Both the position numbers and the translations under genes were made by a program. A stretch of DNA of 64,000 nucleotides, taken from Paragordius varius (Eukaryota > Nematomorpha). Shown in pieces: positions 1 to 13,131 of the stretch. Location of the stretch: contig OZ176054.1 of the NCBI GenBank assembly GCA_964247055.1, positions 10,292,001 to 10,356,000 of the forward strand, read 5' to 3'. Position 1 is the stretch's first letter; every line of letters starts with the position of its first letter. The notes under the pieces are model-generated. The model was not told where the DNA came from. It worked only from the letters and a program-made list of their open reading frames with translations, and did not search any database.

Positions 1-86
1 ATAATCTCAATAATTATGGAACAATTAAAATTTGTCACTCCGTTTTTATTATGCAAATATTATTTGAATATCATGTGATATTACAG

Positions 87-230
87 GGAAGATCAATTTT
101 TTATTTCTTTGACTAAAAGTGCAGCCATCGGTGAAGAATAAATACCATAGTTTTTTACAATCATACAGACATTTAATAATATAATTATTTATATTTAAAA
201 CAGGAATTTCACGACGACCTTCTCACATAG
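87..230 (+). CDS. Two possible exons of a gene entering from the left edge
   Basis: Two short stretches less AT-rich than their surroundings are bounded by good splice signals. The first is 87-130 (ttacag before, ATCG|gtgaag after), readable as EDQFFISLTKSAAI. The second is 204-230 (aaacag before, ATAG|gtataa after), 27 nt, phase 1 on both sides, readable as ISRRPSHI. Their phases join (the first ends in phase 1, the second starts in phase 1). They may be upstream exons of the micro-exon gene that follows, or the end of another gene. No family is recognisable in so little sequence, and chance matches are possible in DNA this AT-rich. Confidence 0.25.
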
Positions 231-319
231 GTATAAATTTATTATTTATGCTTAATTATAATATTTTAAAATTCGGTAAGTTATATATATATATATATAT
301 ACACTGTATGAAAAAAAGA

Positions 320-957
320 GGGTTAATTATTTAACAAAAAATTTTTTTTATGAGATAGCTTATGACCAGCGAATTCCTTTTCCGCAATTTTTATTTGTTG
401 ACGACCCTTTTGAAATATTGAAAGAAAATCGAAATCGGGCAAAAAGTGAAAATTAATGATATGAGATATTATGGTTTAATATCATTTTATGAGACATTTT
501 CAATATATAAATAACCTAAAATCATATAGTTAGGGTTTCTATAAAATTTCAGCTCAAAAGATAGTTTTTTTTACTGAATAAAATATGAATGTTAAGATTT
601 TAATAGTGAGTGTAGCTAGTAAATAATTATAAAAAATATTAATATAGTTTTTTAAAAAAAATTGTCTTTTAAATGTGTTAAAACGCCATCTGTTGAGCAC
701 ATATTATATAGAAACCCTAATTATATGATAGGCTATCTATATATTGAAAATATCTCCTTAAATTATAATAAACCATAATATCTCAACTTTTCATCATTTT
801 TTGAATTATCCTTAATTTTCACTTTTTGCCCGATTTCGATTTTCTCTCAATATTTCAAAAATTAGGTTGAAAACAAATAAAAATTTTCACTGCAAATGAA
901 TAGTCTGGTCATAAGCTACCTCATGAAAAAAAATTATTTGGTTAAAAATTTTTTGCT
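320..957. repeat. Inverted-repeat element with arms of about 200 bp
   Basis: The left arm (about 320-546) is the imperfect reverse complement of the right arm (about 700-957). Matching landmarks are atagcttatgaccag near 356 and ctggtcataagctacc near 905, the tract aaaatcgaaatcgggcaaaa near 426 and ttgcccgatttcgatttt near 827, and tagggtttctata near 530 and tatagaaaccctaa near 706. The spacer is about 150 bp. It has no coding content, so it is probably a non-autonomous DNA transposon. No target-site duplication could be fixed. Confidence 0.6.
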
Positions 958-2244
958 ATCAGATTATATGTATTTCAACGAGTTATATTTTGTGGACACT
1001 GTGTATAGCAATCATTGGTTTAGTTTTTAACTAAAGGTAAATTTTGTTGGTGATTTTTTTTCTCAAAAAACATTTTGCCGAAAATTAAGATTGGGTGATA
1101 CTTAGCATAATTCCCTTAGACTTGTGTTATTGTATTTAGTAAATACAGCTAAAACCGATATTATTAGCTATAGAGGTATTTATTTAAAGAATAATAATGT
1201 TTTTTAAGCACAAATATCGAAAAGAGTAGCATAGCGAGCTATTGCGGCGCCCGGTGATACTGACTTTATCTTTCAGTTAATTTTGTCAAAAAAATAAACA
1301 ACTTGAGTTAAAGTATAAAAAAAATATTATTTCAGCAAAAATAATGACGCACGGGGCATAAGTATACCCCTTCATCCCACAACCTGGCGAAAAAATATAA
1401 TTTACATAAAAAGCATTTCTCACTAACTCACTGTATCGTCAACCTCTTAATAAATATTTGTTATACATATACACTTCTAAAATTGAGGGTAAAAAAATCT
1501 GATGAAATATATATATTGATAGAAAAATATAATTCAGGATTATCATTATGCTTTTAGTTTTGGCTCTTACGAGTGATATACGAAAGTTTGCACTTATGTC
1601 GTAAGTGATTCTTTATATTACAAAATGGCAAATTTAGATCATTTTGTTAAATAAATTTTGTTGAAAGTTAAATGCTTCATTTCAACAAAATCATTAAATA
1701 TATAAATCATATATAAAAAGTAAAACAAAATTTTATAGAATATGTTTAAGGTGTAAGCCCCTTACCCAATTTTTTTGCTTTCCTATGGGTAGTAGTCCTA
1801 TAAAAAATTTAATTTTTAGCAAAATATTGAAAGCGTACTTTATACTAGCGGCATGATAAAATCGTTATACAAATGTTATAAGATAATATAAAAAAAGTTT
1901 TCATATAATTCGATAATGCTAAACATTTCTATCACATCAGTATTTAAATTATAATATTTATTCATCTTTAAATTTATGTTAAATATAAAATATCATTTAT
2001 GAAAAAATTATTAATTAAAGGCAATTATATACCATTTCATCATGCATCAACATAATATGAAGTAAGCTGCATTTTTTTATAAAAAATTTTATTTGATGTC
2101 AAAATTATAAAATTTAAAATTTTTAACGCGCAATCTCGGCATTTTAGTGTTTTAATTTAAGATTACTAATCCACAGAACGAAAAAATTAGTACTTTGAGC
2201 CCAAATCTAAAAATTCAAATCTTATATTAATTTTATTTTGCTTT

Positions 2245-2294
<50 letters not shown>

Positions 2295-2527
2295 TATGAT
2301 AGATTTTGGTGATTGATGAATAAAGATTTTAGCTTTCATCAAAAAATTTTTATTTAACAAAATAGGTGCAATTGCCATTTTTTGATATAAAGCACTTACC
2401 ACAAAAGTATTAATAACCTCCTTACACTCGTAGGGGTCACAACACACTCTCAATTGGTTACATTTATCTATCAGATATATGTTTCAAGATATTTCTTTTA
2501 TAGACACTATGTATTTAATACATTATT
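958..2527. other. Non-coding tract with a partial dispersed repeat
   Basis: No supported exon is seen. From about 1738 to 2460 the sequence resembles the middle and right part of the element at 16080-17235: shared blocks include catttctatcac, gcgcaatctcggcatttt (near 2130) and agtttatgat (near 2292). It is therefore a second, diverged copy of that family, interrupted by the (TA)n tract at 2247-2291. A short related piece (gccgaaaattaagattgggtgat) lies near 1077. Confidence 0.5.
2247..2291. repeat. (TA)n microsatellite
   Basis: About 22 uninterrupted AT units, lying inside the diverged dispersed repeat. Confidence 0.95.
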
Positions 2528-2540
2528 ATGATTACAATAG

Positions 2541-5500
2541 AAGATATTGTTGAGGAAAACCCTCCATTATGGGACTTCGAGGAGGAAATCGAGGAGGAAA
2601 TCGGTAATTACTTTATTATATATAGTTTTTATACCCAATAATTTCTTATGTTTCATACGATAGTTTTGCTTTAAGGTGCTTCAAATTACTTTTTGTTTCC
2701 AAAAATTAGATAATTTTTGAAGTTATCATGCAAACTTTTTGCTGCTAATTTTCTAATTTATCGGCAGCATGTTAATTATAAATTAATATTTTAATTTAGG
2801 TATTTTAATGCTTAATAATCATATTTTAACAAAAGTTAATTATGATAATATAGTATCCTAGTAATAGTATATTAGGGAAAAAATAGGCTTTTTTTATAAA
2901 AAGATTAAGTAGTAATATATCTATATACATATATATTTAGACAGATAGACTAATTTAATATTTTTTTTCTTTTTTTGGATGTAACATCTTTGATTTTTTT
3001 GGATCACGCTCATAATTATAAAGTTTTGTCATCTATATATTTATAAATATAATAGATATCGAAGATGCTGAGGTTGCAGATATAATGTGGGATAATGTCC
3101 TTGTTATGCTAGAAGAATATAGTCCTCCTATGCCTCGTCCCTCCTCTCCTATACCCGAATTAGACGAGTCACTTGATAGTCCGCCTGCTGAATGGAGTAT
3201 TTATTAATGATTTTTATTTTTTTCTATTTACGGTGTTTGGATAATGCACATATTTTGGGTTTTTTCATGAGATTATATCTAAGAAAACAAACAAATGCCA
3301 TATAGTATATAATTTGCAAAAACGAAAGCGCCAAACACCCAACTATTAGTATTAAATTTAATGTAATTATATAAAAATAACGTAATGTAACTCCAATAAT
3401 TATTTTTTTTATAAAAACGTTTTTGAGGTTCTTTTAATTATGACTTATTTAAATTCCTGCAAAAGTTAAATTACAAATTGAAGCTTAAACTATCTTAATG
3501 AGTCGTTGAGCTTCGAAATCGGCCATATGAATAAGCCAAACGAGCCAAATGAATACTGATAAAAAACCAGCTTAACACTTATTAAAAAGAATTTTTACTC
3601 CTTAAATTATATTCAGTTTTTTTTTTTCAATCTTATAAACATTGAGTCTTGCTCACATATATATGGTCCACTCGTTCTGGCTTACTCATCGAAATGCCTT
3701 GCACAATCCTTATTTACATTAAACTTAGATATTATCTTCAAGCAATATTTTGATATTATATACATATATATATATATAATATATTTAACTCTAAACGACC
3801 ATCATTGGGAGCCAAATTATAGTCATAATCGTTTTTTGAGATTGCGGGACAGAATCTTGATATTATGTTACCAAATATGAAACTCAACACTTCATTACAT
3901 TTTTGAGTAGTTAAAGAATATTTAAAAAAGCTGGTTTTTTAGGTGCCTACAGAAAATTTTTTTATAAAAAATAAAATAATCTATTAATATACGTTGTCTT
4001 AAGCTTAAGTAGCTAAAAAACAGTTAAAACATATTTTGTAAAGTAATAAAATTTAGTTTTAAAATACGCTAAGTTCTATTTTATTCATTTTTTTAATATT
4101 AATTTTAAACTGTTTGTTAAATAATTATGGTTAAAAGAAAAATTCAAAAGTACTTAGATATCAGATCTGTACTAACTCGTATTCATTTAAAATTATAAAT
4201 ATATCCTTAAATTGCGCTCATTTGATTTTATGGAACTATGATAAAATTTAATCTAAAATACTAGCATTTGATAACTTTCTAAAAAGCTGAGTGTTGCATA
4301 TGAGGAAAAAACCAAGAAACTGATATTAAGCAGTCGGTCTTTTTATGAATTGTTATATAAAACGTTTATTTATGTATTAGATAGCGTTAACTTTGCAACT
4401 CAATAGAAAAGAGTAAATTTTTTAATATGGTTAAATAAGATTCGATTATATGGGAAAAGCGCCTAAAATGTAACAGATTCTTGAAACAAAATTAAATTAT
4501 AAATTTTAATATGTAAATGGGGTCATCCGTTTTGTTTTAGAATGCTTAGTGTTTGCATAATAGCTTTTAAGCTTTGTGTATTTAAAATGTGATTAACCCG
4601 TTCGGTACCTTACATAAAAAATTATATATTTTCAAATCTTAGTTTTATAAATTCAAGGGCCTTTTTTACATTGAAGATGTAAATTGAATTTTGAATCTTA
4701 TTTAAACACCAAGAAGCATTTAAATTACCATTTTCTATTAATGGAAACCCTAAACCATTTTGATTATTAGATATCAGGACTTTATTTGTGTGTAACTCCA
4801 CCCCATATAATAAACCTCTGGCTGCATTATAATTCTAAATTTGGCACACTATGACATATATACGATTTTAATATTTAAACATTGTTTTCCGCAGTTAATT
4901 AATTAATCATACAGCAAAATATTTAATATTTTATTTGTAAAATTAAATTCTCCTAATTTATAATATATTTATAATTACTTTTAGATCAAGTCAATGAAAA
5001 CGAAGGTAAATTTTTATTGTTAATGGAGACAATCTATAAAAAATAAATAATTTGATTATAATTAATAGAATAGTTATTTGCTATCGATATAAAATAATAT
5101 ATTTTTATCAATGTAAATATAAAATTATCGAGTTTAGAGATATCTTTTTCCTTGTTTTATTATCAAACTTGGACTACCATTATTCATATTTAAATTTTTA
5201 AAAAATTTTTGCTTATGTCTTATAAGTGGGTAATAGTTTGTTATTGATTTGATGTGACCAAAATCCCCAATGATTATTTTACTTATTTAATGCCAAAAAT
5301 CACACCTTGCAATTTCTTATATATTATTTATATAGAAATTATGAATGCTGAAAATCCGAACGGTATTAAAATAAAAATAATGTAAAGCGGAACTTGAAGC
5401 ATGGTTGGATGATGTATCAAGTATATTTCATTCATATTTAATTTTCAACTTTAAGGCATTTCATCTGACGACTTTAACGCAGGTATATAATTACGTTGGA

Positions 5501-8229
5501 ATTTAATATTTTTATAATTTATCAATCCTAATCTATTTTTATTAATTAAAATAACTATTAACTAATATGTAAAAATCACTTTGCGTATAATTCATTAACT
5601 CCTTGAAAAGGATACGACTGAAGGACTGTAGAAATTTGTAGTTAGGAGTTATTATCGGCATCATGACCCTTTTTATCAGATAAACTAAAATTAAGTTTTT
5701 TAATTTATTCAATTAAATAATATCGCAAAATGATCAATTACTTCATCTTTTTTGTATGAGGAATCTATAATACCCACAAACTAGTAATTTTCTGGGAAGG
5801 TATACTCCACAAATTAGCATTTAATTTTTAAGTCGGAAAAATCCAGTATAAGCTTAAGCTAGTTATTTTATAGGCACTGGTTATAAAAAGCTCTACTGTA
5901 GGTACACTATATATATATATCCATTATTTATTGCAATTCACCATTTAGCTGTTGAAGGACTAACATCTGGTAGATAATTATCGCTATTTTTGACTCTGCA
6001 ATATATTTATTTGGGCATACTAACAATAAACAAATTATTTATAATATGGTTAAACAATAAATAAATAATCTAAAAAACTATAAATACAATTCTCTCTTTT
6101 AGGATTAGTAATAATATAGAAAAAAGAGGTTTAAAATTTCAAGTTATTTAAATCCGTTTAAATTATATTGGGAATTAGTTTGAAAGCCATAGGTTACATG
6201 TTATATATTCTTTAAAATGTTGTTGAAATTGATGTTAAAAGATTTGCAGAACATGCCTGATGTTTTAAACAATGAAGATACCGTGGAAGCAGATAGTTTG
6301 ATTCCAGAAGAACAGCCTGGTATAATTTACACTATAATTTTAGGACCATCTAACTCGAATCAAGATAGACCACTTTTTGGGGATACCTCTTCAGATGAGG
6401 AGCCTAGGGAAAAAAGAAGTAATACTTTCATAAATTAATCTAGAAACATTCAGTGGTCTACAATTGATAAAAATATATTTAAAATTAATCTATAATATCT
6501 CTATCAATGTTGTAAATAAACTGGAATATTAAGATTTAATTAACTAATGTTAACCAACAATGTCTGATTTATCCCGTATTTTAATCCGATTGCAATACTT
6601 TAAAAGATTTTTTTACAAATTGTGCAAAATATTTTACGGACTAATTTTCCTATACATTAGTTAAACTCTCGGATAAACAACCCAATGAAAACGTTCCTAA
6701 GGAAGAAGGTATAGATAAATCAACTGATTTCTCTCAACATAAATAACCTATCAAATAACTGTTACATTTATGAAATAGATCATAAACAGGGATCAAATAA
6801 GAATGAGGATAGGAATATTAATCCACCAAGGCCCGGTAATAAAATTTATATCTAAATTTTTATGGTTTACATATAAATTTTGAATAATTTGCTGTTCTAT
6901 ATATAAAGATAGAAATAATGGTAGAAGTGATGGTGGAAGTAATCGTAGAAAAACTAGATTAGATGGTAGAAATACAAGTAATGTACTTTAAGAGATTTGA
7001 CCCTTTAACATTTTTTATCAAGCTACTCAATAACGAGTGTATAAATATACTTTTTCTTCCATGTTTTGCCGTCGTAGGCGTCTTTAAAATCAATTTTTCG
7101 TTCCTTTAAATCTTTTGTGATAGTTTTGTACGTTTTAAAAGGATGACCTAATAGACCTCATGAATCTAATAATGCTCTTATTCAAAATATATCATCATAT
7201 CTTCGCTCAATGCGTCCTAACCAGCTTTTTTGGTTTGGATTGTATGATTAATTGAATATATTTGAAAGATGGTGTGGGCATGAAATTATTATTGAAATTG
7301 TACCCTTAAATTATATCTAACTGCCTTTCAAAAAAATAAATTTATGCATAACCGGTAAATATATCTTTAAAAAGTTTTTTATAATGTCATTAGACTGGAA
7401 CTGCCCTCAAGAGCAGCGACTAATCTTTAATCAAATATTATATTAATTTATTTAGTGCCAAAATCTCTCCCCGAAATTCCAACTGCTCTACAAGGTTCCC
7501 TTTTAGGAGCCATAAGTGGTAAAATAATTATATTATTTGTTTCTTTTGAATTCAAATAAAAAACATATATTTTGAAATATAGCAGAAACAGCTATAGGTA
7601 TGACCTAAAATTATTTTTATAAAATTAATATCTATTATAATTTGTATTTATTAATATTTTATAGTTGGAAAAGGTAGTAGTTTGCATTGTGTTTTTAACA
7701 ATTTTTTATATATTAACCAAACATACATATAGGCGGAATCTTGGCTGGAGGTTTGATTTTTATTGATATAATTTTAATTATTTAGGCATTTTAGCGACCA
7801 CAATTGGAGGTATCTGAAATAGTAAAATTTAAGGTGTAATTGGAGGCCTAGTTGGATCAAAAGGATTATCTTTCTCAAGTGAGGAATTATGTTTGTAGCT
7901 TTAATATTAATTATATTTATATTTGTAATTTATAAAATTTCAATTAAAATAACGCTCAGCCTATATGTAAAACCCCGTCCTCGTTCCTAACCAATTTTTA
8001 ATAATGCGTTTTAAATAAATAGTTGATTAACATTCAAAAGTGGTTAATAGACCGTTTTTTATTAAATATTGATTTGATAGAAAAACATTATTTTGTATGC
8101 GTGTAATATGACTTAAGCATTACACCTATCTAAAATAAGCTTCTTCTTTTGCTTTAGTTTGCCCATGTATAATTGGTTTTTTATAACACAAAATTTTTTA
8201 CGATAAGCATTTCCAACTATATAATTGCT

Positions 8230-8288
<59 letters not shown>

Positions 8289-11246
8289 CTATAAAGGTCA
8301 TTTTTATCAAACACAACATTTTCCACACAAACGCAACATTTTTTATTCAAACGCACAATTTAAAAAATATATTTTAATTTAAATACAAAACTTTGAAGTT
8401 AACTCATATAAAGAGAGTATATAAAATATTGAATGGGTAAAAAATAGAAATATAAAATGCCTAAATTTTTATTGTCCTATTATGTGATGGTTCTCTAGAG
8501 GAACAATGCTAAACTAAAATAATTTTTTTGGACCCTTTGCCAATAATAACCTATGTATATCAGGTTGGTCCTTAGTTATTCCTTCCATTTCAATAATGTA
8601 TTGAATGATTTAAGTTAATTTTTGACCATTTTTCAAGTTGATCTTTAAATGCCTTAAGTTAGTCTTTAAACATTTTGATATTTATATATTTAAAATTTAT
8701 TTTTTTATATATTTATTTTAACCATTTTAACGTTATTTTTTTCATTCGAAAACATTTCCATATTTTTTATTTTTTTTTCGTAACAATATTGCAATGAATA
8801 AATAACCCAGTTAATGTTTATAACTATAATAATAATTAATATAAAAATAAATAGGACTAAAAATATAAAGGTTATCAGTTTTCTTGAACAAATATATCTC
8901 AGTTAATGACATAAGGTAAAATAAAAGAATGCATAGTTTTGGGCGAAATTAAAATTTTACACCAATGGAAATGTTTAAGAGACTTGCAATGTTAAGGGAA
9001 GAACTCGAAGTGCAAATATTTCGAAAGTTTTCAAAAAATGATTTTTAATCCGTAATTCCTATAAAAAACCATCAGATATTAAGACAATAGAAAATCGAAG
9101 ATTCATCATTTTTACGCATTCAACGCTGAAATCACCTAAAAGCTTATTAACGTTAATTTAAAAATGTTATATTTAAATATGTGCGTTTGAAGGAAATTGT
9201 CGTTAATTAAAATGTTTCTTATTTAAAAAATATTGCGTGAATAAAAAAATGTTGTTGTATTTGGTAATAATGTTGGCGCTTGATTGAAAGGTGTTTGAAT
9301 AAATATAGCGATGATTAAAAAAAATACCGACTAATGTTATTTTTGTGCAGATACCAACCAAAATGTATCAATTTCTAACACAGAAAGTACGTTTTTATCA
9401 TGCATTTTGTCTAATTAAATTGTCTTTATGAGCCAAAACTAATTTTCTTTTTGCCTGTATGTAGCAACTAATAATGGTAAAATTTATATTAAAATCTCCT
9501 AGGCACTAGTTTTATTATAGAAGTTCCCGTAAACTCAGCCCTCCAAACAGGTAAAACTTTTCATGTAACTTAATATGTTTATAGGTACGACAGTAGAGCC
9601 ATATAACGGTAAAATATTATGTGATGAAAAATAGATACTGAAGAAAATATATATTATTCTGATTCCAACGTAACATCAACCATCATCTCACAAAGTGATG
9701 ATTGCCTTTCGATCAAAATTGATGTACCCAATACAGGTTAATGCCATTGATATTTAATGGCTTAATTTCAAATAAATACACTTTATGAAATTGCTTTCAT
9801 AAAGATCCCATATAATTTTCATAATAACTCAGGATAATTGGTTCTTTTTGAAACCAAATATATATATATACCAGAAATTATTAATTCTTACCCAAAAATA
9901 TTAATATCCAGTACATTCTGTGAAATATTTTCGCATTACTTATATATATTTTCTAAATTAAACTTATAGTATTATACTACTTTTAATCATTTTAAACGCA
10001 TTTCTATTTTGGAAGATTTTCAAATGATAATTTATTAATTACCCCTATAATAATTATATAGTGTTGAAGCAAAGTAATTGCTTTAATGGAAAATCATCAA
10101 TTTACGGGATTAAGAGTTATGATATGTGGATGGAAGATGGGGAAAATGGAACAAAATTTATAATTGATTATGAGTTGTCGCGATTATCTGAAAAAAATGG
10201 TTGGGTCGTTTTCAACATGGACGGTTTGAAAAGAGTGACAAAAGTGAATTATGCGGTATGCAGATATTTTATAATATAATATGTTTTATTATAAAAACTA
10301 CTGCTTTATCTAACATATAAATAAAGAAAGCTTTATAAGGCATTTGTTTCTTTGGTTTTTACAAGTGTCGTTTAATAAGAAAGTTTGATTTTAAAATTTA
10401 TTATATAAGAATTGGTTGTGTATTGATTTTATTAGTTATGAGATATGAATATAATAATAAATAGCAGAGATAGTCCCCTTAAAAATACACCCCATTGTCA
10501 TTTACTATTATTAAAAAAAATTTTTAGAGTTACCCAATCTAATATGTTTCCTAGAAACTTGTGTAATTATTGTTTTTGAATATCGAATAGAATGTCACCA
10601 GATTTGTCGTAGAAAATATGGAGCCCGGAGATTACTCAATACAGTTACAAACAGCATATGGCCGAGAAAGGAACATATCTCGTCCAATAGAGACATCTTT
10701 TTACTGTAAGCCAATTATTTTTATAATTACAGTAGAGTATGGTTAAAAACAAATTATACAATTTTTTTTCTATACATTAACATTATTTTTGTTTATTTTA
10801 TTAAGGGCTACCTTTTTTTACCACACAATAAACTAAATTTAATTTACCTTACTAGTCATTTATTTGAACCATTTTATCTATACTCTTCCTAAAATAGCCA
10901 ACATTAAATTATATTTTTGTGATATCTATATTCCAAAAAAACCATTGTATTAAATTTGATTTCTTATGTAGCACCTTAAGCCACACATTTTTAAAATGGG
11001 CTAAGGTCCTTAAAATAAACGAAAGAGAGCCAAGGTTGCTGAAAAAATCAAATACAAATATATAAAATAGTGTGTGTTATTAATAATTTTAGCAAGCTTT
11101 TGTTGAGACGTTCTCAGGGTTATTTTGAAGAATCTGGAAATGGATTAATAAAATATTATACAAAACTTATTTTAAGTAATTCATTGTTGACGATAATATT
11201 TTCAGTTTTAATAATATAAGTCGCACCAATTTCTGTAAATTTTCTG

Positions 11247-11296
<50 letters not shown>

Positions 11297-13094
11297 TAAA
11301 GTGGAATTCAATAGCTATTATTCGAATTCTGTCGCATATACAACTTCGGGATTGAATTAAAGGACCTATGTTTATGTTATATAAGGTGTTAAAAATAAAA
11401 TGCACATCATAATGGCTCATATAGCCAATATAAAATGTCACTAAAATTATATAAATTATTGCTTGATAAGTTTAAAAAATTACGTAGACGATAAGCAAAA
11501 GGCCGGACAGATGTTTTACTATTTCATACAGCTACATCGGTGCAGATGATATTATACAAGCTATATCGACCCTACATCAAACTAAGATAAAAACTGCTTT
11601 TCGCTCAAGAATTTCAAAATATTTTTAGCATATACTAAGGTTTCACAATGGGCTCTATTCACTTCGTTCTGACTTCCAAATATTGATATATCATTTCATT
11701 TACAAATCAAGATCCTATTATAAAAAACAAGGATTTCACAACGCTAAATACTGTAAACTCTTTAACATACATTGGCTGCGTAATTGAGAGGGGCATATGA
11801 AACGAAATAATACCAATCCAACCAAGCTTGGAAAAATACTAATCTATAAAACAAATCCTAAATTTTAAAGTTATAAGCCATAGCTTATGTCAGGAAAATA
11901 TGAGGATTTTTGAAAACGCGGTAGATTTAAAACCCGTTGGGTTTTTTAGAAAAGAAACCAAGCTAACAATGGAAGATTTGTTATCCCTCACTTAACGTAC
12001 GAACTAGTGAATATACACTTACAAAATAGCGACAAATCGACTTCGATCTATAATATAACAACAAAACCAAATCCAAACACCGCAGCGATACGGCCAGCCC
12101 TTACGCATAATTCAAATTGGGTATTGATTGAAATAAAAAGATTTTCACTAACCGAAGATAGAATCGTTAACCCAAACAAATACAATTTAATAATAATTTT
12201 AATCCACCAGCCATCTTATATATAGATCCAATTGATCATAATATTCGAACTAAACGATTTGTCATGGGTCAAATTAAACGAAGATACGGCGAAAATAAGT
12301 GGAAAAACGAAATACTATTAATCAGGTCTAAAAGCTGCACCACCCATCCCCACAGAAAATGGCAGAAAATATAGAGGACCGGGAAAAGTGAAACATTTAA
12401 ATTGAGACCTCTCTGGTCTATAGAAAAAAAAATATATCAACATTTATTTAATGATGACTTTATACCGTCTATCATACTATAAAATATTTTATTTTGAAAA
12501 GTAAATAATTTTTATTCATAAATAAATGAGATTTATCATTAATCCATCAAAATTAGGACCTAACCCATTTTAACTGGCCTCAAATATGTGAAACCTTAAT
12601 CAACTATAAAAAAAATAATTTAAAATTAGAGAAATATATTATTAATCATTTGGTATAAAATATTCAAGAATACTAAGTTAAATTCGCATTTTGACTTTAA
12701 GTAATTACAATTATGATATCTTATCTTTCCAAAATACAGTAACGAGAACTATTAATGGTAGTTTCTGCGTTTTAAATGGCTAAGAGGGTTTGAAATTTAT
12801 ATTTTTTACTAGATATTTCATTAATAAAATTATTGTTAACATCGCATTTCATTGCAAACAGGCACCACAATTTTAATGTAATTAATATAACTAAAAGCAA
12901 AAACATGTAAATGGAATTTTAACTATTCCAAATACTAAAATGACCATTAACAGTTTTCGTTACTGTAATATCCAAAATAGTGATAATTCATTTCATCCTA
13001 TAATTTTTAAATTATTTCAGTGTATATTTTTTGAGTCCATACTCTGTGTTATGGACAAATAATAAGGGAAAGGTCAAAATCATTTAGGGAATTT

Positions 13095-13131
<37 letters not shown>

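Noticed and set aside
7896-7898. TAG as the end of the micro-exon gene
   Set aside because: A donor (TCAA|gtgagg) at 7878 keeps the same phase-1, multiple-of-three rule and joins to the exon at 9351; both readings remain possible, but the spliced one fits the pattern.
8113-8382. Frames containing long Ile-Tyr repeats on both strands
   Set aside because: Translations of a (TA)n microsatellite; the same applies near 2187-2453, 11208-11441 and 29085-29324.
10602-10705. Starting the exon at the AG of 10600-10601
   Set aside because: That start gives a different frame; the AG at 10589-10590 keeps phase 0 and y gives NVTRFVVENMEPGDYS, an FN3-like reading.
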